Below are positions 10,435 through 20,854 of a DNA stretch of 64,000 nucleotides, piece by piece (within the stretch, counting starts at the first letter, position 1; the number at the start of each line of letters is the position of its first letter). The position numbers were made by a program, and so were the translations under genes. Source of the DNA: Scalesia atractyloides (taxonomy: Eukaryota > Streptophyta > Magnoliopsida > Asterales > Asteraceae); the NCBI GenBank assembly GCA_947069175.1, contig CAMTDV010001633.1, forward strand, positions 61,796,102-61,860,101. Direction: 5' to 3'. Below the pieces are notes generated by a model that was not told the origin of the DNA, ran no database searches, and saw only the letters and a program-made list of their open reading frames with translations.

Positions 10435-12230
10435 ATGTTCCCGTAGTCTTGGTTTGTCTTCAAAAACTTCAATCATGTAATGTTAACGCCCAAAGAAATG
10501 TTTTCACGGCTTCCAACGTTCTTCAGATGGTATCGGTGTTTGATCAGTCGGTGGAACCTTCGCCATATACTGATATCTTCTGAGATGTGCTTCTTTAGAT
10601 TGTTCTTCGATCCTTTCCAAACGCCTTTCTTCTTTCAGAAACTCTTTCTTTTCTAATTCTTTCCAAGATGAACTCCACATCTTTCCAGAATTAATTCCTC
10701 GAGCATAACAAACATTAATCACCCCTTGGAATTGCATTGCTTGTGTCTTGTCTTTCGCGTTATAACATATCTTGTTGTAGAACTGACAGTTCACATCATT
10801 CTCAGGTAATTTACTAGCCACATCGGGTCTAGTGTTCTGATTGTCCTCCATAATCCCCAAATCCTCTTTCGTTCAATCAATTTGGATTAAACTCTTTAGT
10901 AACATTCCAGATGTCATCAGCTTTCAACACAATAACAACTTCACCTGTTTCTGAGTCTAATTACCACCAGTTGAAGAACTCATGGAAATTTTGTTCGATT
11001 TCATCAGCGGCATATTTTTCATCACCAGTGGCCTTTCATCACCAAAGTAACATCTTTTTCTTTCCTTACTGGATAAATCTTGATTCTTTTATTTGGAATG
11101 AAGGGCTTCCATCGACTAAACCATGTGCTGCTTCATACCTGATTAGCTTCCATAATCGTTGATCGTGGAACTTCATCTGAAAGTTTATCATCTTCGTTTG
11201 AACGAGTTCTTCCACATCCCAATACGGTAGTGTCTCTAGATCACACAGATACTTGAAATATTGCACACCAAACTCCCTCTTGATGGCATATACGTTCAAC
11301 TGCTCAATCCAACCCCAACTAAGAATATCTCCTAGAGATTTGTCTTGGTCACGCGTGAAATAAGCTAATGGTCGTCTAAATTTGCGTTCTTTGGGAAGCT
11401 CTTTAAACCATGACTTCTTTGCTTCAATTATTTCTTCTATGGTTAAACGTTTAGGCATACTTCCTTCTTTCACGGTTTCTTCAATCTTTCATTTTAATAA
11501 ATCATCTGTATTCTCGTTAAACATTTCTTCAAAAGTGGGAAAATTATCAGCACCTTCCCCTGAATACTTAACAGTTTCATCTTCATAATCTGATGCATCT
11601 TCGACAATCACTTTATTATACGTGTCTGCATCTGGTACATACTTGTGAATAAAATCTTTTGGATCTGACGCACTGATATTGTTGAGTTCATCTTCAAAAT
11701 CAAACTCAAATGAATCTTCATCAACTCCTAACATCAATGCAATCTCTTCTTTCGTATAATTGTGAACATATTCTCCTTCCTCAACTCCATGTTCTAAAAA
11801 GAAAATCCAGGGCAGTTGAAATCAGGAATAGCTATCATAGGAGTAGCTGTGAGAATTCTTGATTGTTCTGCATCGTGAACTTGATCTTTCTGCTCCCTCT
11901 GATGTTGTGCATCATCATCTTGATTGACTGAATCATTAAGATAAGCATCATAATCAAATGATTCATATTTTTTGCAGATTCTACTAACACTCCTTTTCCT
12001 CCTTGAGTGTTATCATCATAATCCATGTTATCATCATCGTCATCTTTCTTGTCATCCTTTTCAACAACATCTTCATCTTTATCTTTATCTCTATCAACAT
12101 CATCAACAACATCAACTTTAGCATCTTTGTTAACATCCATTTTCTTTTGATCAACAGAGGTTCCCAAACAACTGTCTTCCATTATCCAACAGAGGTTGCC
12201 ACGTGGACAGATGTTAGCCATCTGATCTTT
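10435..12230 (-). pseudogene. Sirevirus-like ORF3, C-terminal half (C4)
   Basis: Open minus-strand segments at 11835-12221, 11489-11737, 11066-11473 and 10504-10860 line up in order with the end of C1 ORF3 (61576-63245). Features are an acidic Asp/Lys-rich stretch, then the conserved domain with FFTRD/YFTRD, SLGDILSWGW, LNVYAIKREFGV and TLPYWDVEELVQT, and finally NSGKMWSSSWKELE with KVPPTDQTPIP. No signal peptide or membrane segment is visible. The function is unknown. It is broken into several frames and truncated at the 5' end near 12230. Confidence 0.8.
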
Positions 12231-15200
12231 TGAAAACCGCTACCACGTCAGCATTCACTTTTCACTTTATAAACCTTGTTTTATCCACACGGAGTTTTAC
12301 TTGCCATCTCGAATTCAAAATTCTCAAAAGCGGTTTCCATTACTCTCGTCTTCTTCACAAATCCTCACCATTCCTTCTTCAATCATGAATCTCATCATCA
12401 AAACTCCTCATAACTACCTTCCCATCCTCGAGCACACCAACAATAACACTGACTATCATGCCATGATTAATGTTCTAAAAACATCTCAGTACAAGGATAT
12501 CTTGCTAGCAAAAGCACCAATCTATGTGGACACTTTTCAAAAAATATTCCGGATTGGGTTCATCCCTGTAGTAATCGGATGAATTGAGTTGTATACATGA
12601 AAGCGTAAGAACTCAACGGATTCCCTTCTTTGTTTGTCTGATTTGAGGGAGAAGGTTCGGTGTCAAAGATTGGAGAATCTCTTGTACAAATTTCCCTAAC
12701 CTCAATATCCACCACATTTGGTCTCAATGACCTAAATGATCCAACCTCTTTCCCAAAGGCATATCTCCATGCTGAATACATTGAACGCGGATATGAATGT
12801 CAACTGACAAGTATTACCATCTATAAACCTGATTTTTCTATTGACAAGAAATTCTTTTTCCATACACTTCTTATGTGTTTGTCGGCCAAGTCAACTGCTT
12901 TTAATGAGATACCTCTCAATATGCAGTATCTGGGATAAGCTATTTTAACAAAATCAAAATTTAATTTTTCCCATGTATTGTTCTCGAACTTGGTTACAAA
13001 CTTTAATAAAAATTCAAAAGGAAAAGCTTTTCTTATACACCCTAGGCTATTGAGTATCTATTTTCAAAAAAAAACTTTCTGACAAAGATTTTAAACAAGG
13101 TGTCATTTGTGAAATTGGCAGCCTTACACATGAAACTTTTACTAGAATCTAAAATCCAAAGCCAAAGGTTTTGAAAACACAAGCAGAGAGGGATGTGCCT
13201 AATTTATATGTTAATACATCAACTGCTCAAACCTCTACTCCTGAGCCCACTGCTCCTGGTGAGCATGACACTACAACCAGTGTTGTGCAACCCACACTAG
13301 AAAAATCCAAAAAGAAACCTTCAAAATCCAAAAAACCTACCAAAACAAAAAAACCCAAAAAGGTAACTCCGGAAGATGAGATCCCAGAGGATATACTTGT
13401 GACAACCCCATAGTCACTTGCAACCACTGCTGCTACTTCCTCACAACAGTTGGAACAAAGATATCCACCCAACCATGCTCCTCTTGATTCCTCACAAAAG
13501 GAACAAGTTGTAACCACAGGGACACCACAATATGAAGCTCTTGATTCACTTGGATCAATCTTCCACAGCCCCTCTCCCAGGGCAATGTCTCTTTCTACTC
13601 ACCAAAGATCAAATTTCAACGCAAAAAAAAAATTTGTTGTCGGAGATGATGATGAAAGGTTTCCATCACCAATTCCTTTGTCATCACAACCACTGCCCAC
13701 ATCACTCTCATCACCTCCATCAAAACCCTTTCTCAAACCATCTTCATCACCAACATATTCAGACACTTCACTTCCACCACCTTATCAACCATCAACATTT
13801 CTTCCATTGGCTGCTCTATATCCTCTTGAACTGCATGCAATAAGAGGTGAAATAGAGTCATTCTACAAAATAGAAGATCCAAAACAAAGAAATTTTCCAT
13901 CTCTTCTTGGGTATCGAAAGCCTGCTATCTTGATGAGTATTTAAAGCTAAAGGTTAGACAAGCAGAAAATGTGGCAAAGGAAGAAACCAAAGGAAAGGGT
14001 GACATGGCTTTACAAGGATCTATGCAATTACAACTTGGGAACGTTAGACACATCGAAGATTTTGCTAGAGACTGGTATAAGTCCATGTCAGAAAATCCAA
14101 ACAATGTTGACCCTGACATGAAACAAGAATACCTTGAACATATAATGAAGCACAAACCATATAAAGCAACAAGAGCTCAATTCAAGAATTGGTCTGCAAA
14201 TGATCTTAAGTAAGAAATTGAAAGGGTTCAAGTTATGCTCAAAAATCCTTCACAAAAGGTAACTCCACCTTATTGGAAAAGGGCAAAATTTGTTGATCAA
14301 GATCATGTCTTAAAGATTAAGAGGATGAAGGAAGAACTGGTTGTTGCACAATATGGTACTACAAGGCAAATAGCAAGGTGGACTGAGTCAAGGTTCTTAA
14401 TACTTACAAGAACTTGGAGAAACTTAGAATAAATGATCCTTCTGTTCCAAGAAAGCCATAATACCCACCAACAACCACTGCTCCTCAACAGACCCATGCC
14501 TCTAAAAGAGAGTCTTCAACCACTTTCTTACCCACCATTGCCTTAAATCAAGCAAAAAGGCAAAAACATATGGAAGAAGAAGATCGAATGAGGTATGAAG
14601 AACAAAGAAAAGAGGGGATCAAAAATCAAATCCTATACCACACTGATGCTACAAGTGATAAGCTTATTGAAACACTTTCAAGACTTGTAAGCAGACCCAC
14701 TTCACCAAACTCATCTCAAATAACTCTTCTCCCAAGAAAACCATCTGACTTAAAAATTCTAAAATGGAAGTCATCCATAGACACCCATGAATTAACTTTG
14801 CTCTAGTTAGATGGTAGAGCTGAAATGATTAGAATGGAGGATGCATATCGTCTGGATACAGCTGACCTATAAGATCTTATGAACCTTGAGCATGAAAGGG
14901 AGGTAGATAACATGATTGCCCTGGACTTTGAACTTCAATTCAAAGGACAAATAAGGGAATCATTGATGAGGAATAAAGATCAGGAATAAAGGTTAGTTTT
15001 GGCATCATCTGTTCTAGGGGAGATTGTTGAAATTGAACCTTACAAAAGAACAGATGATAAAAAGCTAAAATATACTACAACCTCTGATCCATAATAATAA
15101 TAGAACATCTGCCGAGAAAGCTCTGTTGAAGACTAAAGTCAAAGGTCTGCTATAACATAGCTTTGTTCTATTTGATCACTTTCATTACTTAATCAGTCCA

Positions 15201-15240
15201 TTTCTTCTTACGTTCTGTACGAACAAATCAGTGATCTTAG
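12231..15240 (+). pseudogene. Sirevirus-like ORF3 of C2, decayed
   Basis: Successive plus-strand open segments form one degraded long ORF. The N-terminal domain at 12385-12938 (SQYKDILLAKAPIYVDTFQ, then FFFHTLLMCLSAKSTAFNEI) is followed by a Lys/Pro/Ser-rich linker (13171-13944) with an in-frame TAG at 13411. A charged, probably helical part (13971-14432) and an Arg/Glu-rich part (14570-15100) follow. This architecture (globular N terminus, low-complexity middle, charged end) matches other ORF3 copies in the window, but the sequence is a different subfamily. No enzymatic motif is recognised. Multiple stops and frameshifts show that it is dead. Confidence 0.65.
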
Positions 15241-15254
15241 GCTAAGAGGGAGAT
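15241..15254 (+). promoter_or_regulatory. Polypurine tract of C2
   Basis: GCTAAGAGGGAGAT lies directly before the inferred LTR start TGTGAATTACATG. Confidence 0.55.
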
Positions 15255-16020
15255 TGTGAATTACATGCATACGTGATTATAATTACAAAAGCATGATAAT
15301 GAAAATAATCTCTCAATTGTTGTGAATCAAAGTTTTTATCATTCCGCTGGATTTACATCTGATTTATCATCATTCATTATTTTCCATTTACAAACTTTTA
15401 CAACAATTCAAACTCAGATCCTAACAAGATGAATAGACTGGAGGCGCGTGGATTGCAGCATCGGAAACGGGATCGCACACTTACATAATGACCTAGATGG
15501 TCCCCGTACACCTTGTCCTTTGACCAAAATATCCCTCACACACTAGTTTATTACCAGTTTGCCATCTAAAAGGAGTGTGCGGGTTGAGTGGTTGACCAAA
15601 GGGGTGTGTGGGTTGACTGGTTGACCAAAGGGATCTGTAAGTTGACTTTGTTGACCAGAAGGGGTGTACGGTTGACTTGGTTGAACAAACAAGTGTGTGC
15701 GATCTACTCTGGATTTTGGAAATGTCCTTAGCACATCAGGTTAAATGACTTTGTTTCCCTCGCATACTTGTGACTGGTCCGCACATTCATGTATGGACCG
15801 CACACCTCCTATTTTGGGTCTGGGTAATTATTGTTTGGGCATGTATTTAAAATCTTGCACCCGGAGCATTTTTTACATTAATTATGAGATTGTTTTTATA
15901 CAACAAATTTAATCAGTTAGAATTTTTAAACTCAAAGTTAATTTTTAAAATATTCTTGACCAAAGATAAAGGGGTTTTGACCAAGTTTACTATCAATCTC
16001 GAGAATTTCTTGTTTTAGTG
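15255..16020 (+). repeat. Probable 3' LTR of C2, end uncertain
   Basis: The LTR start TGTGAATT follows a purine tract. The stretch has no coding potential. It contains a degenerate direct repeat of about 33 bp at 15575-15690, with GGTTGACCAAAGG and GTGTGCGGGTTGA units, and repeated GGTCCGCACA motifs near 15777-15805. The right edge is not defined. A TGTGACA near 16025 could be the end, and C3-like coding begins soon after. Confidence 0.5.
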
Positions 16021-17444
16021 TTGTGTGACATTCTCCTAACTTGAACTGGCTGGTGCAGATATGGGAAAACAAGCAGTTGATAATCCACACACATTCCCAG
16101 CTTTGAGAAGAACATGGATATTTCTTGCTTCCTAGGAGAACCTCCAGAGGTCATGAAGAATTCAAATTTATGATAGTGGGATTAAACACTTGTCACCCGG
16201 CACACGCTTTATGAGAAAATCCTATCGTATGTGAAGATTGGATTAGGGATTTTTGGAACAATTCTACAGCTCAAAAGTAAGACAATGTTATTCGGTCAAT
16301 CGTTCAGAAAAAGGAGATTCTCATTACGGAATAGATAAGTACAGAAGTGTGTGGAGTTTGAAAAGGAGAAGATTGTGCCGGTTTTGACAAAGATGAGTTA
16401 CGAAGGCACGTATCTTCCCATGACTAAGAAATTGCTTCATATGAATTGGAGGTTTTTGGATCACGTTTATTTGGTCTGCATCAGTGGAAACAAGAGTAGA
16501 ATTATTACTCTTACAATCAGACAAACTTCAGGAGTAGTCGCTTTAGTTGAAGGATCGAAGTTTAACTACTCCAAGTGTTTGTTTGATGATATGATGGCGA
16601 ATGTCAAGACCTTAAACAAGAAGTACTTGTTTAAATTCCCAAGGTTTATTCAAATGATTTTGGAAGCCAAGTATCCGTCTCTGCCACAAACTGTCAACAT
16701 TTATGACCCTAAGATGATGAACCACATGGTTTTTAGCTTATTGAAGCAAGTGAGGACAGATGCACAGGTGCAGTATCGTGAGTCAGAAAAAGAAATGGAT
16801 AAAGAACATACTAAAGCTGAGAAAGAACAGATGGATAAAGAACCTGAGGAAGCACTTAACAAGTATATTTGAGATCCTCCTCATATCGTGAGTCAGAAAA
16901 AGAAACAGAAAGAGGTAGTTATGAGGAATGTCGGTAGTGAGAAGAATTATGGGTTTCAAGATATGCATGATCCTTATGTGGTGACTACCAGAAGATATAG
17001 ATTTGATAGATACGGAAAACGGTTTGGGATCAAGAGTTGGGTGTATAATGATGAAAGGGGATGTTTCTAGTTACGAGAAAGAATGGGAAAGTGGAATATT
17101 ATAATTCCTCAAGCTCATTTGAATCTTGGACTGCAGTCGATCTTCATGAATTAAGTCAAGCTCCATATCATGATCAGTGCAGGAATCCAAATTGTAAGAT
17201 AGGGTGGAACTTCTTTAACAAGCTGCAACAACAAGCTTTGGCTAATTTCAAAGACATGAATTTGCAACAATCATTTGTGAAAGTGCACAAAGACGTGATC
17301 GATCCCTCCACCACTCAACCTATGAAGACAGTGATGTGGCCCCCGACTAAACAAGCTAAGACTATTCCATTGCTTAAGGATTTTCCTGATGAAAGTCAGA
17401 ATGGCTTTAAATTTTGGATGTATGATCCTGTTACTGGCCAAGCT
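16021..17444 (+). pseudogene. Sirevirus-like ORF3 of C3, first part
   Basis: Degraded N-terminal domain peptides (WIRDFWNNSTAQ near 16240) precede an open segment at 16351-16872. That segment aligns with C1 ORF3 through YLFKFPRFIQMILEAKYPSL (C1 has MYPRFIQMLIDDKF). It is followed by a Lys/Glu-rich stretch and 16888-17439, which ends in FKFWMYDPVTGQA. The frame is then cut by the TRG array and resumes at 33015 with IIVCENEEYRIN. Frameshifts near 16870 and 17065 and the upstream stops show that it was already decaying. Confidence 0.75.
17440..17444. repeat. Target-site duplication of TRG array, left
   Basis: AAGCT, identical to 33010-33014. Confidence 0.9.
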
Positions 17445-17628
17445 TGTAACATCCGTCAAAAAACGGATTTACCAAACCCGCTCCGTTTATTAACCGAACA
17501 ATCAGTTAAAATTTTCGTTGCGAATTAAATGCCCAAAATAATTTTAAACGATACATAATCAATTATTATATGGGAATATATAATTAGTTTTTGAAAAACT
17601 GTCAAAAATAAGAAAATAAAAATACTTT

Positions 17629-17714
17629 GGTTCTGCCGGGTTTCGAACCCGAGTCAGTACCGGTCAGCAAAGTCTTAACACTCAACACATGAACCACTGC
17701 GCCACTGATGTTCT
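17629..17714 (-). other. Antisense tRNA-like module in LTR1
   Basis: The minus strand has A box TGGCGCAGTGG (complement of 17694-17704) and B box GGTTCGAAACC (complement of 17639-17649), 55 bp apart, the spacing of tRNAs with a long variable arm. The T-arm is a 4-5 bp stem, perfect in LTR2 and LTR3 (CCGGG/CCCGG). A T5 run follows (complement of 17618-17622). No acceptor stem pairs, so it is tRNA-like rather than a tRNA gene. It lies in U3. Copies lie at 24041-24126 and 30454-30539. Confidence 0.65.
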
Positions 17715-18407
17715 CTGTTAATTATTAAGATCAGTAAATTCATATCATGACTTTCCGAATTCAAAACCGGCGCCCAAATGCAGTCGTCGGAAATCCCGGC
17801 GATCTCGCCAATAATTTAACGAATCCTTCCGTTATAATGTAAACTTTAAACCTATATCGGTTATAACTGACGTCTGAGTCCGCGATACCATCTATAACCG
17901 CCGGAGAAATTCAAACCGATGAATCAAGTCGGAAATCGAACCAAATCCATCGACGACTTGCCCTATAAATACCCCATCGAACCTCTGCAAACTTTTTCGC
18001 TCAAAACCGCACCCTTTCTCGGCGAAAACTCACTCGCCGGAAATCACCTGCAAATCGCCGGAAAACCGGGTTCTTCATTTCTGAGCCTTACTAAACCCTC
18101 TGAACTTATACCGAAGTCACCCACATACTTCGTAAGCTTTCTGAAGACTCTCTGCTGCAAGACACTCGTCGCCGGAAGTGATTGCTGTCGCCGGAGTTAC
18201 GCCGGAAAAACAGAGGAAGCCAGTCGGTATACCTCACGCCTAATTTCCTTTCTTTTTACTTATATCTCATCTGTAATTAACCTAAAAACGCTAAAGAATC
18301 CTGATTAAAACTTCGAACCAGATCGTCATCGTTCCTGGTTAAAATCTAACGAAGAAGACGATGTTGCAGTAACATATAAGTATAATTTAAATCAAGAAAT
18401 AACTCGG

Positions 18408-18513
18408 GTTAGACACACAGTCCAGCGGTGGACTGTGTGCACATTAAACACACTAACGTCTCGAGTTCGAATCCTGTTCCACACACGCTGCCTTAATAAA
18501 AATGATTTTTTTT
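18408..18513 (+). other. tRNA-like module 1 (LTR1)
   Basis: Starts GTTAGACAC like its neighbours. A box CAGTCCAGCGG at 18418, B box AGTTCGAATCC at 18464, T8 run at 18506-18513. A-to-B spacing is 46 bp. Confidence 0.65.
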
Positions 18514-18576
18514 GTTAACCGAACCGGAGTCACACTGTTATATGTTAAGTATATTAATAACCGGAAAAATAACCAA

Positions 18577-18678
18577 GTTAGACACACAGTCCAGTGGTGG
18601 ACGGTGTGTATGTTTAATCAAAGCGCACGAGTTCGAGTCCGGTCTTCTGCATCGACCCGGACAATTATTTACCTTTTT
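18577..18678 (+). other. tRNA-like module 2 (LTR1)
   Basis: Begins 169 bp after module 1. A box CAGTCCAGTGG at 18587, B box AGTTCGAGTCC at 18630 (43 bp spacing), T5 run at 18674-18678. Confidence 0.65.
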
Positions 18679-18744
18679 GAATAAGTCAGAAATAAAAATA
18701 ATTAGTTTGTGTTTAAGTATAATAAAAATCAGTTAAGTTAACAA

Positions 18745-18844
18745 GTTGGACACACAGTCCAGCGGTGGACTGTGTTAGTATAAGCCACAGGTCCCGGGTT
18801 CGAGACCTGTGGAGCGCACCGAGTCTTGGATTAAAATCGTTTTT
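18745..18844 (+). other. tRNA-like module 3 (LTR1)
   Basis: Begins 168 bp after module 2. A box CAGTCCAGCGG at 18755 and a perfect B box GGTTCGAGACC at 18797. The B box is enclosed in a 9-bp hairpin, CCACAGGTC/GACCTGTGG. T5 run at 18840-18844. Confidence 0.7.
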
Positions 18845-18912
18845 AGAAAATAAAGGATTTTCTGTTTAACATAATTAATATATAAATATAATTAAAAACA
18901 GAAATATTTCGG

Positions 18913-19069
18913 GTTAGACACGTAGCTCAGTTGGTAGAGCTGCGTGCACGCGTACGGGAGGTCTCGGGTTCAAGCCTCACTCAGCGCACAATTTCTCGCA
19001 TACGAACCGGTCAAGGTCAAGGTCAACGGTCAAAATCAAAGTCAACGGTCAAAAAAGTCAAATTTTTTT
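18913..19069 (+). other. tRNA-like module 4 (LTR1)
   Basis: Begins 168 bp after module 3. A perfect tRNA D-arm and A box (TAGCTCAGTTGGTAGAGC, from 18923) and B box GGTTCAAGCCT at 18967 are exactly 44 bp apart. T7 run at 19063-19069. The acceptor stem does not pair. Confidence 0.75.
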
Positions 19070-19470
19070 ATTATTTTTATTTATTTATTTTAATTAAAAA
19101 TCAATTAAAAATACTTAAAAATAACATTTTTAAGGTTAGAAAATAGCCTTAAACTCACAAAAATACACCCAACAATCCTACTAAAATGGATTAATAAAAT
19201 CCGTTTACTTACCAAACCATAATGCTATTTATCTAGGTTAATTTCACTCGTGGTTAAAACCACTTCGCGTGCATTCAACATCATCAACCGAACGCACCCA
19301 CTGTGAGTGAATCTTACAACTTCCCCTTTTAAATTACACGTTTTGGGTGTGTCATGTGTCACAAAGTAATTAACTCGTTTATTTAAACTTGTGCCATACC
19401 ATATCGTGATCTAAACTTAGATTGTTTATATTGTTGTGATTACTTATTTCATTTTGTCAAATTATATGAA

Positions 19471-19705
19471 ATTCATTCATTAAGCCCATCAGTTCCTCGC
19501 GGGAGACGAGTTGAACAACGCGTGCCTCAAAACCAATCCATTATTGTTCATGTGTGTATCATTGAGTTTATATTGTTTGTAGTTGTGTCATTCACATTAT
19601 CATGTTTATGCAATTCATTCATTAGGCCCATCAGTTCCTCGTGAGAGACGAGTAGAGCAACGCGTGCCTCTAAATGTTCCATTATTGTTCATGTGTGCTT
19701 TATTT
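19471..19705 (+). repeat. Duplicated 142-bp segment in LTR1
   Basis: Two diverged copies start at 19471 and 19613 (ATTCATTCATTA). Each carries a small hairpin CTCG...CGAG (19496-19510 and 19638-19652) followed by CAACGCGTGCCTC. The segment is repeated in LTR2 and LTR3. Confidence 0.75.
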
Positions 19706-20073
19706 AATATCTAATGATTGTTGAATAAGTTTACATCTATTTTTACTCATGTTTGGTTGTGCACTTATTTCATAATCAATTTAATAAACTTGTTCAAATG
19801 TTTTCCATAGGATTCACTCGCCAACTTTATGTTGATCCAAAAACCTTTTTACACATGATACAGGTGAACAGGTTGAAGCAAAGAAAACATAGGAAATGCC
19901 TTAGAAGAGAATAAAGAAGCTTAGATTGATAGTTAGAACATGTTGTAATATTTATTGTAAATTTCCATTAAATTGTATTAAATGAATATGAAACGCATAA
20001 TAAATGTCATGAGCTTTGATGATAACCCAATCATGCCCCGATCACCTTTTCCGCTGCGGGTCGAGGTGTGACA

Positions 20074-20091
20074 GATTGGTATCAGAGCCAT
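20074..20091 (+). promoter_or_regulatory. Primer binding site, TRG internal 1
   Basis: GATTGGTATCAGAGCC directly after LTR1. It contains the full initiator-Met tRNA PBS core TGGTATCAGAGC (from 20077). Confidence 0.92.
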
Positions 20092-20854
20092 GACTATAGG
20101 GATATAGGATAGGTTATTAGACCCTTAGAGCCTATACTATAGTCTGCCTAAATTTTAATTGATTAGGTGGTTACATACAAACTTGTGATATTTATTTGTT
20201 TCATATTTGTTTATATTTACAGTCAAACATACATGCTTATATACATATTCATTATACATATATCAATGTTCATATATTCAATTCATTTTCATACTTTCAT
20301 TATTCAAAGATTTTGTTGCAATTTTCAAATCTCATCAAAGTAAGTTCTGCGACGGGCATGTAGTAACTGGAAGGGTACAAGTACCGGTAGTCGGAACGTC
20401 CTGTCTAGGTTGGCATTCGTATAAATCCAATATAACGGACCAGTTTGCCTACCTGGGGACCAACGATGAGAGTACGAAGGACCTATTAGTCCAAAGCATG
20501 CCACACCAAACGTCGTTCGAACTAACCCCACTTTGAGGTGTCACCGTGTCTACACCTGGACACATTCCGAATATCACACGTTGTATACATATTTCTCGAT
20601 TTTCTCCGGGTTTTAGTGTACGCAACCTGGCAAACCCGTGCGAACCATATGAAGAACCGGTATTCATGGGGGCCCACATGATTACAAAGGTGAAGTATGG
20701 CGGCATGTAGGGCCTAATGGCGAGCAAAGCCCAAGACATCCTATGGATGTAGTAGATTTATTTTTCTGTAATTATTTTATGAATGTTCATTCCTGAATGC
20801 GACCCATGAACCCAAAAGCATCCAACTCATACTCTTGACATGTATTCCTTGTAG
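20092..20854 (+). other. TRG leader, internal 1
   Basis: Non-coding leader between PBS and gag. It ends TTCCTTGTAG directly before the gag ATG, like a splice acceptor. A matching donor-like CAG/GTGAAC lies in the LTR at 19860-19866. The short open frames here are not conserved in G1 and look fortuitous. Confidence 0.6.

Larger units (their letters stand above)
17445..20073 (+). repeat. TRG LTR1
   Basis: 2629 bp, starting TGTAACATCC and ending GGTGTGACA. TATA box TATAAATA at 17964-17971, so U3 is about 0.55 kb and R/U5 about 2.1 kb. It holds one antisense and four sense tRNA-like modules, a GTCAA-rich tract (19013-19062) and a duplicated 142-bp segment near 19471-19705. Confidence 0.92.

Noticed and set aside
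17919..18308. 129-codon open frame conserved in three LTRs
   Set aside because: It spans the TATA box and the predicted start site, and the three copies are near-identical through recent duplication, so conservation is uninformative. No family resemblance.
18913..18990. Genuine tRNA gene
   Set aside because: The A and B boxes and D-arm are good, but no acceptor stem pairs and the anticodon arm is not normal. Called tRNA-like only.
19013..19062. W-box (TTGAC) cluster as a stress promoter
   Set aside because: The GTCAA repeats lie about 1 kb downstream of the TATA box, in the transcribed leader, so a promoter role is doubtful.
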